Positions 45,939 to 55,956 of a DNA stretch of 64,000 bases are shown here, one piece after another (within the stretch, counting starts at the first letter, position 1; each line of letters opens with the position of its first letter). This DNA is from Anomaloglossus baeobatrachus (taxonomy: Eukaryota; Chordata; Amphibia; Anura; Aromobatidae). Position numbers and translations under genes: made by a program. Where the stretch lies: the NCBI RefSeq assembly GCF_048569485.1, contig NC_134358.1:244647451-244711450 (forward strand), written 5' to 3'. The notes beneath the pieces were generated by a model. It searched no databases. It had not been told where the DNA came from and saw nothing but the letters and a program-made list of their open reading frames with translations.

Positions 45939-46559
45939 TTACACTAGGTTTTTTCCTTGTATACACCCCATACATTTATATTAAAAAAATAACCGTCATT
46001 GTTAGGGAATACATTATATAAGGAACCTATCCCTATCATGCAAAAGTTTTAAGATCCCTACACATATTAGGCTGGGTTCATATTTGCCGCTGGATCTTTA
46101 TCTCATCCTACACATGAAGTCTTGGGAGAGAAGCATCCAGACTGTATAGGTTCACTGACCAATCGGAGTTGGGAGGCCCCCATACACATTAATCTGTTGC
46201 TAATATTGGCGAGTTTGGCTGACTTTAGTTTAAGACTGGGTTTACATAGCGTTTGCCACTACCTTCACTGGCTCTGTCGAGGTTCATGTCCGAACCACCG
46301 CAAAATCGGATGAGGGATATGTGCTGAATAGGCCATTGACTATCATGATTCAGACTGAATCACAGTGTGCTCTGTCCCGCATCATTTTTGGCAAGTAACA
46401 GGTGTGGGCACTATGAAAATCACACCTGAAACAATTTTGGTTTTCAAGTCCTCAGACCGTTCTCTTCTCTTTGTTCTCCATGTTTAGTGTGGCGCACACA
46501 GACACACAATGCAACGATTGAGTCAACTTGTCCTCAATTGCTGAAGAAGTCCAAAATTC

Positions 46560-46870
46560 CAATTAAGAGGTGTAAGATACTTGCTGATGGTTATAGGAAG
46601 CGATTGATTGCAGTTAATTATTCCAAAGGATTTGCAACCAAATATTAACTTGAGGGTGGTAACAATTTTTGGAGTTTTATGTGAAATTGTGTCCAATTTG
46701 CCTCCCCCCCACTTTTTCCTGTTTGTTTATTTTTTGTGTTATTCCAAGAAAATACGAAGGAAATAAACATGTGAACAACAAAACATGTGTAATTGCAATA
46801 ATTTTCTAGAAATACTTTAATTTCTGGAACAATTTCAAGGGTGCCAAAACTTTCGGCCATAAATATGGAG
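46560..46870 (+). mobile_element. Tc1-like 3' end fragment (copy 1; copy 2 at 51,633-51,943)
   Basis: The last residues of a transposase are readable (AVNYSKGFATKY then stop near 46,648), followed by a 3' untranslated part and a terminal repeat end GGGTGCCAAAACTTTCGGCC. The rest of the element is missing. Confidence 0.7.
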
Positions 46871-46924
46871 GAGTCAGGGAAGATAGATATTATTTGAATG
46901 ATCATTTGGCAGACAGCTTTTTCA

Positions 46925-47956
46925 CCCATTCACATCATCCGCCGTAAATGTACGGTGCTGCGGGATTTGTGTTCCCGCAAATCACCATATGTGAATGGCG
47001 CTACAAACGTACTGGCTCACAAGTAGAGCTGGCTAAATAATCAGCGGGTGTCAGCTATGTATCATAGCTGATATCCTGCAGTAACTCTCACGATCAGTAC
47101 TAGCACCAATAGTGAGTGTTTAGCCCTTCTGATGCTCTGCCAATAATGACAATGGCATCGATCTGCTTACCAGAGAGAGGGAGCTCCCGCTTTGCTACAA
47201 TTGGCACAACACAATTGTGATCGCATTGTGCCGATGGTCTCCATGGTGGCCCCAAGCCAAATAATGCAGGATCACCCAGGTACGGGGGCTTGTAAGGTCC
47301 TGCCTTACATGTCACTGATCTAATGGCCTCCAATGCAAAACCATTGCAGGGTATTATGTCAGCAATAAGACCACAGAAAGTTGATGTCCCATCCTGGGAC
47401 TAGATTAAGAAAGTTAAAAATAAAAAAAATTAATTATATATGCTGTTGAAACAAGACGTTTCCATCCAGTATCTAAAAAAACACATCTGCATGTCTTTCT
47501 CACCATTTGACATGAAATCAGAATAAACCTTTCCTGTTTTAGGTCAATTAGGATTACCAAAATTATTAATATTTTCCAAATGCCAGAATAATGAGAGAGA
47601 AAAATGTAAGATATTTTTATTACTTTATGCAGAGTCTAAACTTTACATACACTAAGTACTATGCCTTTAAACAATATGGGAAAGCCCATATGATGATATC
47701 ATGTCTTTGAAAGTTCTGATTATTTTTATTGACAACATCCGAGTTAATTAGAGATACACCTGTGGATGTATTTTAATGCACACCTAAAACATACTGCTTA
47801 TCTGTGTAGCATCATGGGAAAGTCAAGAGAAATCAGCCAAGATCTCAGGAAGAGAATTGTGGACTTGTAAAAATGAAAACAAAACTAAAACAAAAATAGT
47901 ACACATATTTGGTATTGCCAAGTTCATAACGATCACCTCTATAAAACTGTCACACT
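46925..47956. repeat. Unclassified repeat containing a Sleeping Beauty-like fragment (copy 2 at 51,998-53,029)
   Basis: The block starts near GCCGTAAATGTACGGTGCTG and resumes at about 47,873 with TAGTACACATATTTGGTATT. It resembles common unclassified amphibian repeats. It is interrupted by the Tc1 fragment at 47,444-47,872. No coding region recognised. Confidence 0.5.
47444..47872 (+). mobile_element. Sleeping Beauty-like Tc1 5' fragment (copy 2 at 52,517-52,945)
   Basis: Same family as 14,645-15,896, with shared AACCTTTCCTGTTTTAGGTC and AGAAATCAGCCAAGATCTCA. It stops within the first 20 codons of the transposase. It keeps the MITE-free site TACACTAAGTACTATGCC. Confidence 0.8.
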
Positions 47957-47957
47957 A

Positions 47958-48311
47958 CACTGTGTGCAGAATTATTAGGCAAATGAGTATTTTGATCACA
48001 TGATACTTTTTATACATGTTGTCTTACTCCAAGCTGTATAGGCTTGAGAGCCAACTGCCAATTAAGTAAATCAGGTGATGTGCATCTCTGTAATGAGGAG
48101 GGGTGTGGTGTAATGACATCAATACCTATATAAGGTGTGCTTATTTATTAGGCAACTTCCTTTCCTTTGGCAAAATGGGTCAGAAGAGAGATTTGACGGG
48201 CTCTGAAAAGTCCAAAATTGTGAGATGTCTAGCAGAGGGATGCAGCAGTCTTGAAATTGCCAAACTTTTGAAGCGTAATCACTGAACAATCAAATGTTTC
48301 ATGGCAAATAG
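47958..48311 (+). mobile_element. DD37E Tc1/mariner, 5' fragment fused to a MITE (copy 1)
   Basis: TA then CACTGTGTGCAGAATTATTA, the same left end as at 8,532. The transposase ATG is at 48,175. The match runs through ATGGCAAATAG (48,301-48,311) and then switches abruptly to GC-rich MITE sequence. One in-frame stop (TGA near 48,283) is already present. Confidence 0.85.
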
Positions 48312-48794
48312 TTTTCGACATCGTTGTGTGTAAATCCTATATGATACGATTAACGAGCGCAAAAGCTCATAATTCATAATTCATAATTACGCTGCCGCGA
48401 CAGGTACGATGTTGTTCCTCGTTCCTGCGGCAGCACACATCGCTGTGTATGAAGCCGCAGGAGCGAGAAACATCTCCTTACCTGCCGCCGGCGGCTGTAC
48501 GGAAAAAAGGAGGTGGGCGGGATGTTTACATCCTGCTCATCTTCGCCCCTCCGCCGCTATTGGCCGCCTGCCGTGTGACGTCGCTATGACGCCGTACGAC
48601 CCGCCCCCTTAGGAAGGAGGCGGGACGCCGGCCAGAGCGAAGGTCGCAGAGCAGGTGAGTGCATGTAAAGCTGGCGTAGCGATAATTTTCGCTACGCCAG
48701 CTATCACAAGATATCGTACCTGCGACGGGGGCGGGGACTATCGCGTGCGACATCGCAGCATCGGCTTGCGATGTCGCAACGTGCAAAGCCCGCC
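48312..48794. mobile_element. GC-rich Harbinger-like MITE, left-truncated (copy 1)
   Basis: Matches the inner part of the MITE at 13,962-14,539 (CGACATCGTTGTGTGTAAAT onwards) and ends GCAACGTGCAAAGCCCGCC. The left end is missing at the junction with the mariner fragment. Confidence 0.8.
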
Positions 48795-49015
48795 ATAGAC
48801 ATCAGAGAGACTGTGGGCATAGACATCACTGATGATGCTGGGGCATACACATCACAAGAGACACTGGGGCACATAAATTACTGGAGATGCTGGGGGCATA
48901 TATACATAACAGAAGATGCTGAGGCCATATATACAGCACATGAGGAGCTGGGGACATATATACAGCACAGGAGGAGCTAGGGACATATATACAGCGCAGG
49001 AAGAGCTGGGAACAT
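48795..49015. repeat. Short minisatellite, ~29-bp unit (copy 1)
   Basis: Units such as ACATATATACAGCACAGGAG followed by GAGCTGGGG; earlier units are more diverged. Copy 2 (53,868-54,059) has one 29-bp unit fewer. Confidence 0.85.
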
Positions 49016-49017
49016 AA

Positions 49018-49372
49018 AGTACAGACCAAACATTTGGACACAGCTTCTCATTCACAGAGTTTTCTTTATTTTCATGACTCTGAAAATTGTAGATTCACAT
49101 TGAAGGCATCAAAACTATGAATTAAAATATGTCGAATGAAATATTTAAAGTGTGAAACAACTGAAAGTACGTCTTATATTCTATGTTCTTCAAAGTAGCC
49201 ACCTTTTGCTTTCATTAACTACATTGCACACTCTTGGCATTCTCTTGATGAGCTTCAAGAGGTAGTCACCGGAAATGGTTTTCCAACAGTCTTGAAGGAG
49301 TTCCCAGAGATGCTTAGCACTTGTTGGCCCTTTTGCCTTCACTCTAGCATCTAGATGCTGTTCTTTCTTGTA
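49018..49372 (+). mobile_element. Tc1-like terminal fragment (copy 2 at 54,062-54,415)
   Basis: Begins GTACAGACCAAACATTTGGA and includes TCACATTGAAGGCATCAAAA and AGCCACCTTTTGCTTTCATT, typical of a Tc1 family with a long terminal region. No transposase frame remains. Confidence 0.7.
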
Positions 49373-49690
49373 CTGTCTTGTCCTGATGAAGAAGGCGGCT
49401 ATGCCTTCGAAACGCGTTGACTTGTGCCAATAAAGGAAAGGATTTCATCGCATCTCTTGGATCCGTGGTTTTTCTAGCGCAGCATTTAACCCGTTTTTCT
49501 TGCACCCATTTTGTGATCTACACTTCTCCATCGGGGCTGCTGCTGACCACCACTGCGTAATCTGCTACATGCTTGCATAGGAGTTGTGCCTGTCACAACT
49601 GTAGCAGGTGAGTACCTGTCTTTGCACATATATCTCCTCATCCACCGGATAAGACCCTATTTTGCGCTTTTCTCCTCCACAGTTTTTCCT
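49373..49690 (+). repeat. Unclassified repeat piece with a hammerhead-like core (copy 2 at 54,416-54,733)
   Basis: CTGATGA (49,383-49,389), a 6-bp stem GAAGGC/GCCTTC around GGCTAT, then GAAAC (49,409-49,413) and the palindrome ACGCGT. This is the arrangement of the hammerhead ribozyme core carried by Penelope-like elements and other amphibian repeats (family knowledge). I could not see a convincing stem I or III, so activity is doubtful. A donor-like CAG|GTGAGT (49,608) and an acceptor-like pyrimidine tract ending CAG (49,682) follow. Confidence 0.4.
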
Positions 49691-49716
49691 GTTCTCTTCA
49701 AAGCACAGAGCGCATC

Positions 49717-50652
49717 ATGAAGACCAAGGAACACAACAGGCAGGTCCGTGATACTGTTGCGGAGAAGTTTAAAGCCGGATTTGGCTACAAAAAGATTTTC
49801 ACAACTTTAAACATCCCAAGGAGCGCTGTGCAAGCGATCATATTGAAATGGAAGGTGTATCATACCACTACAAATCTACCAAGACCCGGCCGTCCATCCA
49901 AACTTTCATCTCAAACAAGGAGAAGACTGATCAGAGATGCAGCCAAGAGGCCCATGATCACTCTGGATGAACTGCAGAGATCTACAGCTGAGGTGGGAGA
50001 GTCTGTCCATAGGACAACAATCAGTCGTACACTGCACAAATCTGCCCTTTATGGAAGAGTGGCAAGGAGAAAGACATTTTTCAAAGATATCCATAAAAAG
50101 TGTTGTTTAAAGTTTGCCACAAGCCACCTAGGAGACACACCAAACATGTGGAAGAAGGTGCTCTGATCAGATGAAACCAAAATCGAACTATTTGGGCACA
50201 ATGCCAAAAGATATGTTTGGCGTAAAAGCAACACAGCTCATCACCCTGAACACACCATCCCCACTGTCAAACATGGTGGTGGCAGCATCATGGTTTTGGC
50301 CTGCTTTTCTTGAGCAGGGACAGGGAAGATGGTTACAATTGAAGGGAAGATGTATGGAGCCAAATACAGGACTGTTCTTGAAGAAAACCTCTTGGAGTCT
50401 GCAAAAGACCTGAGACTGGGACGGAGATTTGTTTTCCAACATGATCCAAAATACAAAGCAAAATCTACAATGGAATGGTTAACAAATAAATGTATCCAGT
50501 TGTTAGAATGCCCAAGTCAAAGTCCAGACTTAAATCCAATCGAGAATCTGTGGAAAGAGCTGAAAACTGCTGTTCACAAACGTTCTCCATCCAACCTCAC
50601 TAAGCTCGAGCTATTTACAAAGGAAGAATGGGCAAGAATTTCAGTCTCTTGA
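49717..50652 (+). pseudogene. Tc1-like transposase (copy 1), dead
   Basis: Starts MKTKEHNRQVRDTVAEKFKA. The paired-like domain (KIFTTLNIPRSAVQAIILKW) and a GRPSK hook-like motif are clear over 149 codons. A stop replaces the tryptophan expected before SDETK (50,164-50,166) and another falls after ACFS. The second catalytic block reads FQHDPK where Q-x-D-N-D-P-K is expected, so the motif is short by residues. [10 protein letters not shown] and the C-terminus remain. The element continues to the terminal repeat at 50,941 (GAATACTTTTGCAAGACACTG, then TA). The 5' terminal repeat is absent. Confidence 0.88.
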
Positions 50653-50946
50653 TGTGCAAAACTGATAAAGACATACCCCAAGTGACTTGCAGCTGTCATC
50701 TCAGCAAAAGGTGGCGCTACAAAGTATTAACTGAAAGGGGATGAATAATATTGACGCCCCACTTTTCAGTTATTTTTTAAAAAAGTTTAAAATAAACAAT
50801 AAATTTCTTTCAACTTCACATCTGTGTCCCACTTGTTGATTTTTCACCATAACATTACATTTTTTATCTTTATGTTTGAAGCCTGAAATATGGGGAAAGG
50901 TTGAAAAATTCAAGGGAGCCGAATACTTTTGCAAGACACTGTATAT

Positions 50947-51142
50947 GGAAGACACTAGGGAAGGAGTCTTGCGAGGATAATTTGCATAGTCCCAGTGCCT
51001 TCTGGGATAAGTGAAGAGTCACCGCGAGCTCAAGGAGAAGCGGGTTTTGGCCGTTACAGTCGGAAAGAAGACTTCTGAAAGCCAGGGAAGGAGTCTTGTG
51101 AGGATAATTTGCATATTCCCAGTGCCTTCTGGGATAAGTGAA
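50947..51142 (+). repeat. 1.5 monomers of the 125-128-bp repeat
   Basis: Contains GAGTCTTGCGAGGATAATTT and AAGCGGGTTTTGGCCGTTAC. It ends abruptly after GGGATAAGTGAA at 51,142, where copy 2 of the 5-kb duplication starts. Confidence 0.95.
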
Positions 51143-53030
51143 GGCTGGGTTCATATTTGCCGCTGGATCTTTATCTCATCCTACACATGAAGTCTTGGGA
51201 GAGAAGCATCCAGACTGTATAGGTTCACTGACCAATCGGAGTTGGGAGGCCCCCATACACATTAATCTGTTGCTGATATTGGCGAGTTTGGCTGACTTTA
51301 GTTTAAGACTGGGTTTACATAGCGTTTGCCACTACCTTCACTGGCTCTGTCGAGGTTCATGTCCGAACCACCGCAAAATCGGATGAGGGATATGTGCTGA
51401 ATAGGCCATTGACTATCATGATTCAGACTGAATCACAGTGTGCTCTGTCCCGCATCATTTTTGGCAAGTAACAGGTGTGGGCACTATGAAAATCACACCT
51501 GAAACAATTTTGGTTTTCAAGTCCTCAGACCGTTCTCTTCTCTTTGTTCTCCATGTTTAGTGTGGCGCACACAGACACACAATGCAACGATTGAGTCAAC
51601 TTGTCCTCAATTGCTGAAGAAGTCCAAAATTCCAATTGAGAGGTGTAAGATACTTGCTGATGGTTATAGGAAGCGATTGATTGCAGTTAATTATTCCAAA
51701 GGATTTGCAACCAAATATTAACTTGAGGGTGGTAACAATTTTTGGAGTTTTATGTGAAATTGTGTCCAATTTGCCTCCCCCCCACTTTTTCCTGTTTGTT
51801 TATTTTTTGTGTTATTCCAAGAAAATACGAAGGAAATAAACATGTGAACAACAAAACATGTGTAATTGCAATAATTTTCTAGAAATACTTTAATTTCTGG
51901 AACAATTTCAAGGGTGCCAAAACTTTCGGCCATAAATATGGAGGAGTCAGGGAAGATAGATATTATTTGAATGATCATTTGGCAGACAGCTTTTTCACCC
52001 ATTCACATCATCCGCCGTAAATGTACGGTGCTGCGGGATTTGTGTTCCCGCAAATCACCATATGTGAATGGCGCTACAAACGTACTGGCTCACAAGTAGA
52101 GCTGGCTAAATAATCAGCGGGTGTCAGCTATGTATCATAGCTGATATCCTGCAGTAACTCTCACGATCAGTACTAGCACCAATAGTGAGTGTTTAGCCCT
52201 TCTGATGCTCTGCCAATAATGACAATGGCATCGATCTGCTTACCAGAGAGAGGGAGCTCCCGCTTTGCTACAATTGGCACAACACAATTGTGATCGCATT
52301 GTGCCGATGGTCTCCATGGTGGCCCTAAGCCAAATAATGCAGGATCACCCAGGTACGGGGGCTTGTAAGGTCCTGCCTTACATGTCACTGATCTAATGGC
52401 CTCCAATGCAAAACCATTGCAGGGTATTATGTCAGCAATAAGACCACAGAAAGTTGATGTCCCATCCTGGGACTAGATTAAGAAAGTTAAAAATAAAAAA
52501 AATTAATTATATATGCTGTTGAAACAAGACGTTTCCATCCAGTATCTAAAAAAACACATCTGCATGTCTTTCTCACTATTTGACATGACATCAGAATAAA
52601 CCTTTCCTGTTTTAGGTCAATTAGGATTACCAAAATTATTAATATTTTCCAAATGCCAGAATAATGAGAGAGAAAAATGTAAGATATTTTTATTACTTTA
52701 TGCAGAGTCTAAACTTTACATACACTAAGTACTATGCCTTTAAACAATATGGGAAAGCCCATATGATGATATCATGTCTTTGAAAGTTCTGATTATTTTT
52801 ATTGGCAACATCCGAGTTAATTAGAGATACACCTGTGGATGTATTTTAATGCACACCTAAAACATACTGCTTATCTGTGTAGCATCATGGGAAAGTCAAG
52901 AGAAATCAGCCAAGATCTCAGGAAGAGAATTGTGGACTTGTAAAAATGAAAACAAAACTAAAACAAAAATAGTACACATATTTGGTATTGCCAAGTTCAT
53001 AACGATCACCTCTATAAAACTGTCACACTA

Positions 53031-53384
53031 CACTGTGTGCAGAATTATTAGGCAAATGAGTATTTTGATCACATGATACTTTTTATACATGTTGTCTTAC
53101 TCCAAGCTGTATAGTCTTGAGAGCCAACTGCCAATTAAGTAAATCAGGTGATGTGCATCTCTGTAATGAGGAGGGGTGTGGTGTAATGACATCAATACCT
53201 ATATAAGGTGTGCTTATTTATTAGGCAACTTCCTTTCCTTTGGCAAAATGGGTCAGAAGAGAGATTTGACGGGCTCTGAAAAGTCCAAAATTGTGAGATG
53301 TCTAGCAGAGGGATGCAGCAGTCTTGAAATTGCCAAACTTTTGAAGCGTAATCACCGAACAATCAAATGTTTCATGGCAAATAG
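53031..53384 (+). mobile_element. DD37E Tc1/mariner 5' fragment fused to a MITE (copy 2)
   Basis: Duplicate of 47,958-48,311 with the same abrupt junction after ATGGCAAATAG. The stop present in copy 1 reads CGA here, so that change came after the duplication. Confidence 0.85.
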
Positions 53385-53867
53385 TTTTCGACATCGTTGT
53401 GTGTAAATCCTATATGATACGATTAACGAGCGCAAAAGCTCATAATTCATAATTCATAATTACGCTGCAGCGACAGGTACGATGTTGTTCCTCGTTCCTG
53501 CGGCAGCACACATCGCTGTGTATGAAGCCGCAGGAGCGAGAAACATCTCCTTACCTGCCGCCGGCGGCTGTACGGAAAAAAGGAGATGGGCGGGATGTTT
53601 ACATCCTGCTCATCTTCGCCCCTCCGCCGGTATTGGCCGCCTGCCGTGTGACGTCGCTATGACGCCGCACGACCCGCCCCCTTAGGAAGGAGGCGGGTCG
53701 CCGGCCAGAGCGAAGGTCGCAGAGCAGGTGAGTGCATGTAAAGCTGGCGTAGCGATAATTTTCGCTATGCCAGCTATCACAAGATATCGTACCTGCGACG
53801 GGGGCGGGGACTATCGCGTGCGACATCGCAGCATCGGCTTGCGATGTCGCAACGTGTAAAGCCCTCC
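53385..53867. mobile_element. GC-rich Harbinger-like MITE, left-truncated (copy 2)
   Basis: Duplicate of 48,312-48,794 with several single-base differences; it ends GCAACGTGTAAAGCCCTCC. Confidence 0.8.
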
Positions 53868-54759
53868 ATAGACATCGGAGAGACTGTGGGCATAGACATC
53901 CCTGATGATGCTGGGGCATACACATCACAAGAGACACTGGGGCACATAAATTACTGGAGATGCTGGGGGCATATATACATAACAGAAGATGCTGAGGCCA
54001 TATATACAGCACAGGAGGAGCTAGGGACATATATACAGCGCAGGAAGAGCTGGGAACATAAAGTACAGACCAAACATTTGGACACAGCTTCTCATTCACA
54101 GAGTTTTCTTTATTTTCATGACTCTGAAAATTGTAGATTCACATTGAAGGCATCAAAACTATGAATTAAAATATGTCGAATGAAATATTTAAAGTGTGAA
54201 ACAACTGAAAGTACGTCTTATATTCTATGTTCTTCAAAGTAGCCACCTTTTGCTTTCATTACTACATTGCACACTCTTGGCATTCTCTTGATGAGCTTCA
54301 AGAGGTAGTCACCGGAAATGGTTTTCCAACAGTCTTGAAGGAGTTCCCAGAGATGCTTAGCACTTGTTGGCCCTTTTGCCTTCACTCTAGCATCTAGATG
54401 CTGTTCTTTCTTGTACTGTCTTGTCCTGATGAAGAAGGCGGCTATGCCTTCGAAACGCGTTGACTTGTGCCAATAAAGGAAAGGATTTCATCGCATCTCT
54501 TGGATCCGTGGTTTTTCTAGCGCAGCATTTAACCCGTTTTTCTTGCACCCATTTTGTGATCTACACTTCTCCATCGGGGCTGCTGCTGACCACCACTGCG
54601 TAATCTGCTACATGCTTGCATAGGAGTTGTGCCTGTCACAACTGTAGCAGGTGAGTACCTGTCTTTGCACATATATCTCCTCATCCACCGGATAAGACCC
54701 TATTTTGCGCTTTTCTCCTCCACAGTTTTTCCTGTTCTCTTCAAAGCACAGAGAGCATC

Positions 54760-55662
54760 ATGAAGACCAAGGAACACAACAGGCAGGTCCGTGATACTGT
54801 TGCGGAGAAGTTTAAAGCCGGATTTGGCTACAAAAAGATTTTCACAACTTTAAACATCCCAAGGAGCGCTGTGCAAGCGATCATATTGAAATGGAAGGTG
54901 TATCATACCACTACAAATCTACCAAGACCCGGCCGTCCATCCAAACTTTCATCTCAAACAAGGAGAAGACTGATCAGAGATGCAGCCAAGAGGCCCATGA
55001 TCACTCTGGATGAACTGCAGAGATCTACAGCTGAGGTGGGAGAGTCTGTCCATAGGACAACAATCAGTCGTACACTGCACAAATTTGCCCTTTATGGAAG
55101 AGTGGCAAGGAGAAAGACATTTTTCAAAGATATCCATAAAAAGTGTTGTTTAAAGTTTGCCACAAGCCACCTAGGAGACACACCAAACATGTGGAAGAAG
55201 GTGCTCTGATCAGATGAAACCAAAATCGAACTATTTGGGCACAATGCCAAACGATATGTTTGGCGTAAAAGCAACACAGCTCATCACCCTGAACACACCA
55301 TCCCCACTGTCAAACATGGTGGTGGCAGCATCATGGTTTTGGCCTGCTTTTCTTGAGCAGGGACAGGGAAGATGGATGGAGCCAAATACAGGACTGTTCT
55401 TGAAGAAAACCTGTTGGACCTGAGACTGGGACGGAGATTTGTCTTCCAACATGATCCAAAATATAAAGCAAAATCTACAATGGAATGGTTAACAAATAAA
55501 TGTATCCAGTTGTTAGAATGGCTAAGTCATAGTCCAGACCTGAATCCAATCGAGAATCTGTGGAAAGAGCTGAAAACTGCTGTTCACAAACGTTCTCCAT
55601 CCAACCTCACTAAGCTCGAGCTATTTACAAAGGAAGAATGGGCAAGAATTTCAGTCTCTTGA
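54760..55662 (+). pseudogene. Tc1-like transposase (copy 2), dead
   Basis: Duplicate of 49,717-50,652 with the same stops, so these predate the duplication. It has additionally lost 21 bases (between short direct repeats GGGAAGATGG) and 12 bases; both losses are multiples of three. The element ends at 55,951 before TA. Confidence 0.88.
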
Positions 55663-55956
55663 TGTGCAAAACTGATAAAGACATACCCCAAGTGACTTGC
55701 AGCTGTCATCTCAGCAAAAGGTGGCGCTACAAAGTATTAACTGAAAGGGGATGAATAATATTGACGCCCCACTTTTCAGTTATTTTTTAAAAAAGTTTAA
55801 AATAAACAATAAATTTCTTTCAACTTCACATCTGTGTCCCACTTGTTGATTTTTCACCATAACATTACATTTTTTATCTTTATGTTTGAAGCCTGAAATA
55901 TGGGGAAAGGTTGAAAAATTCAAGGGAGCCGAATACTTTTGCAAGACACTGTATAT

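Larger units (their letters stand above)
46070..51142. repeat. 5,073-bp tandem duplication, copy 1
   Basis: A mosaic of transposon fragments that recurs immediately downstream at 51,143-56,152 in the same order and orientation. The constant offset is 5,073 until a 29-bp repeat unit and 1 base are lost in copy 2, and then 21 and 12 bases more. Differences are few (roughly 1% by eye). The right breakpoint lies within the second monomer of the 125-128-bp repeat. Confidence 0.95.
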
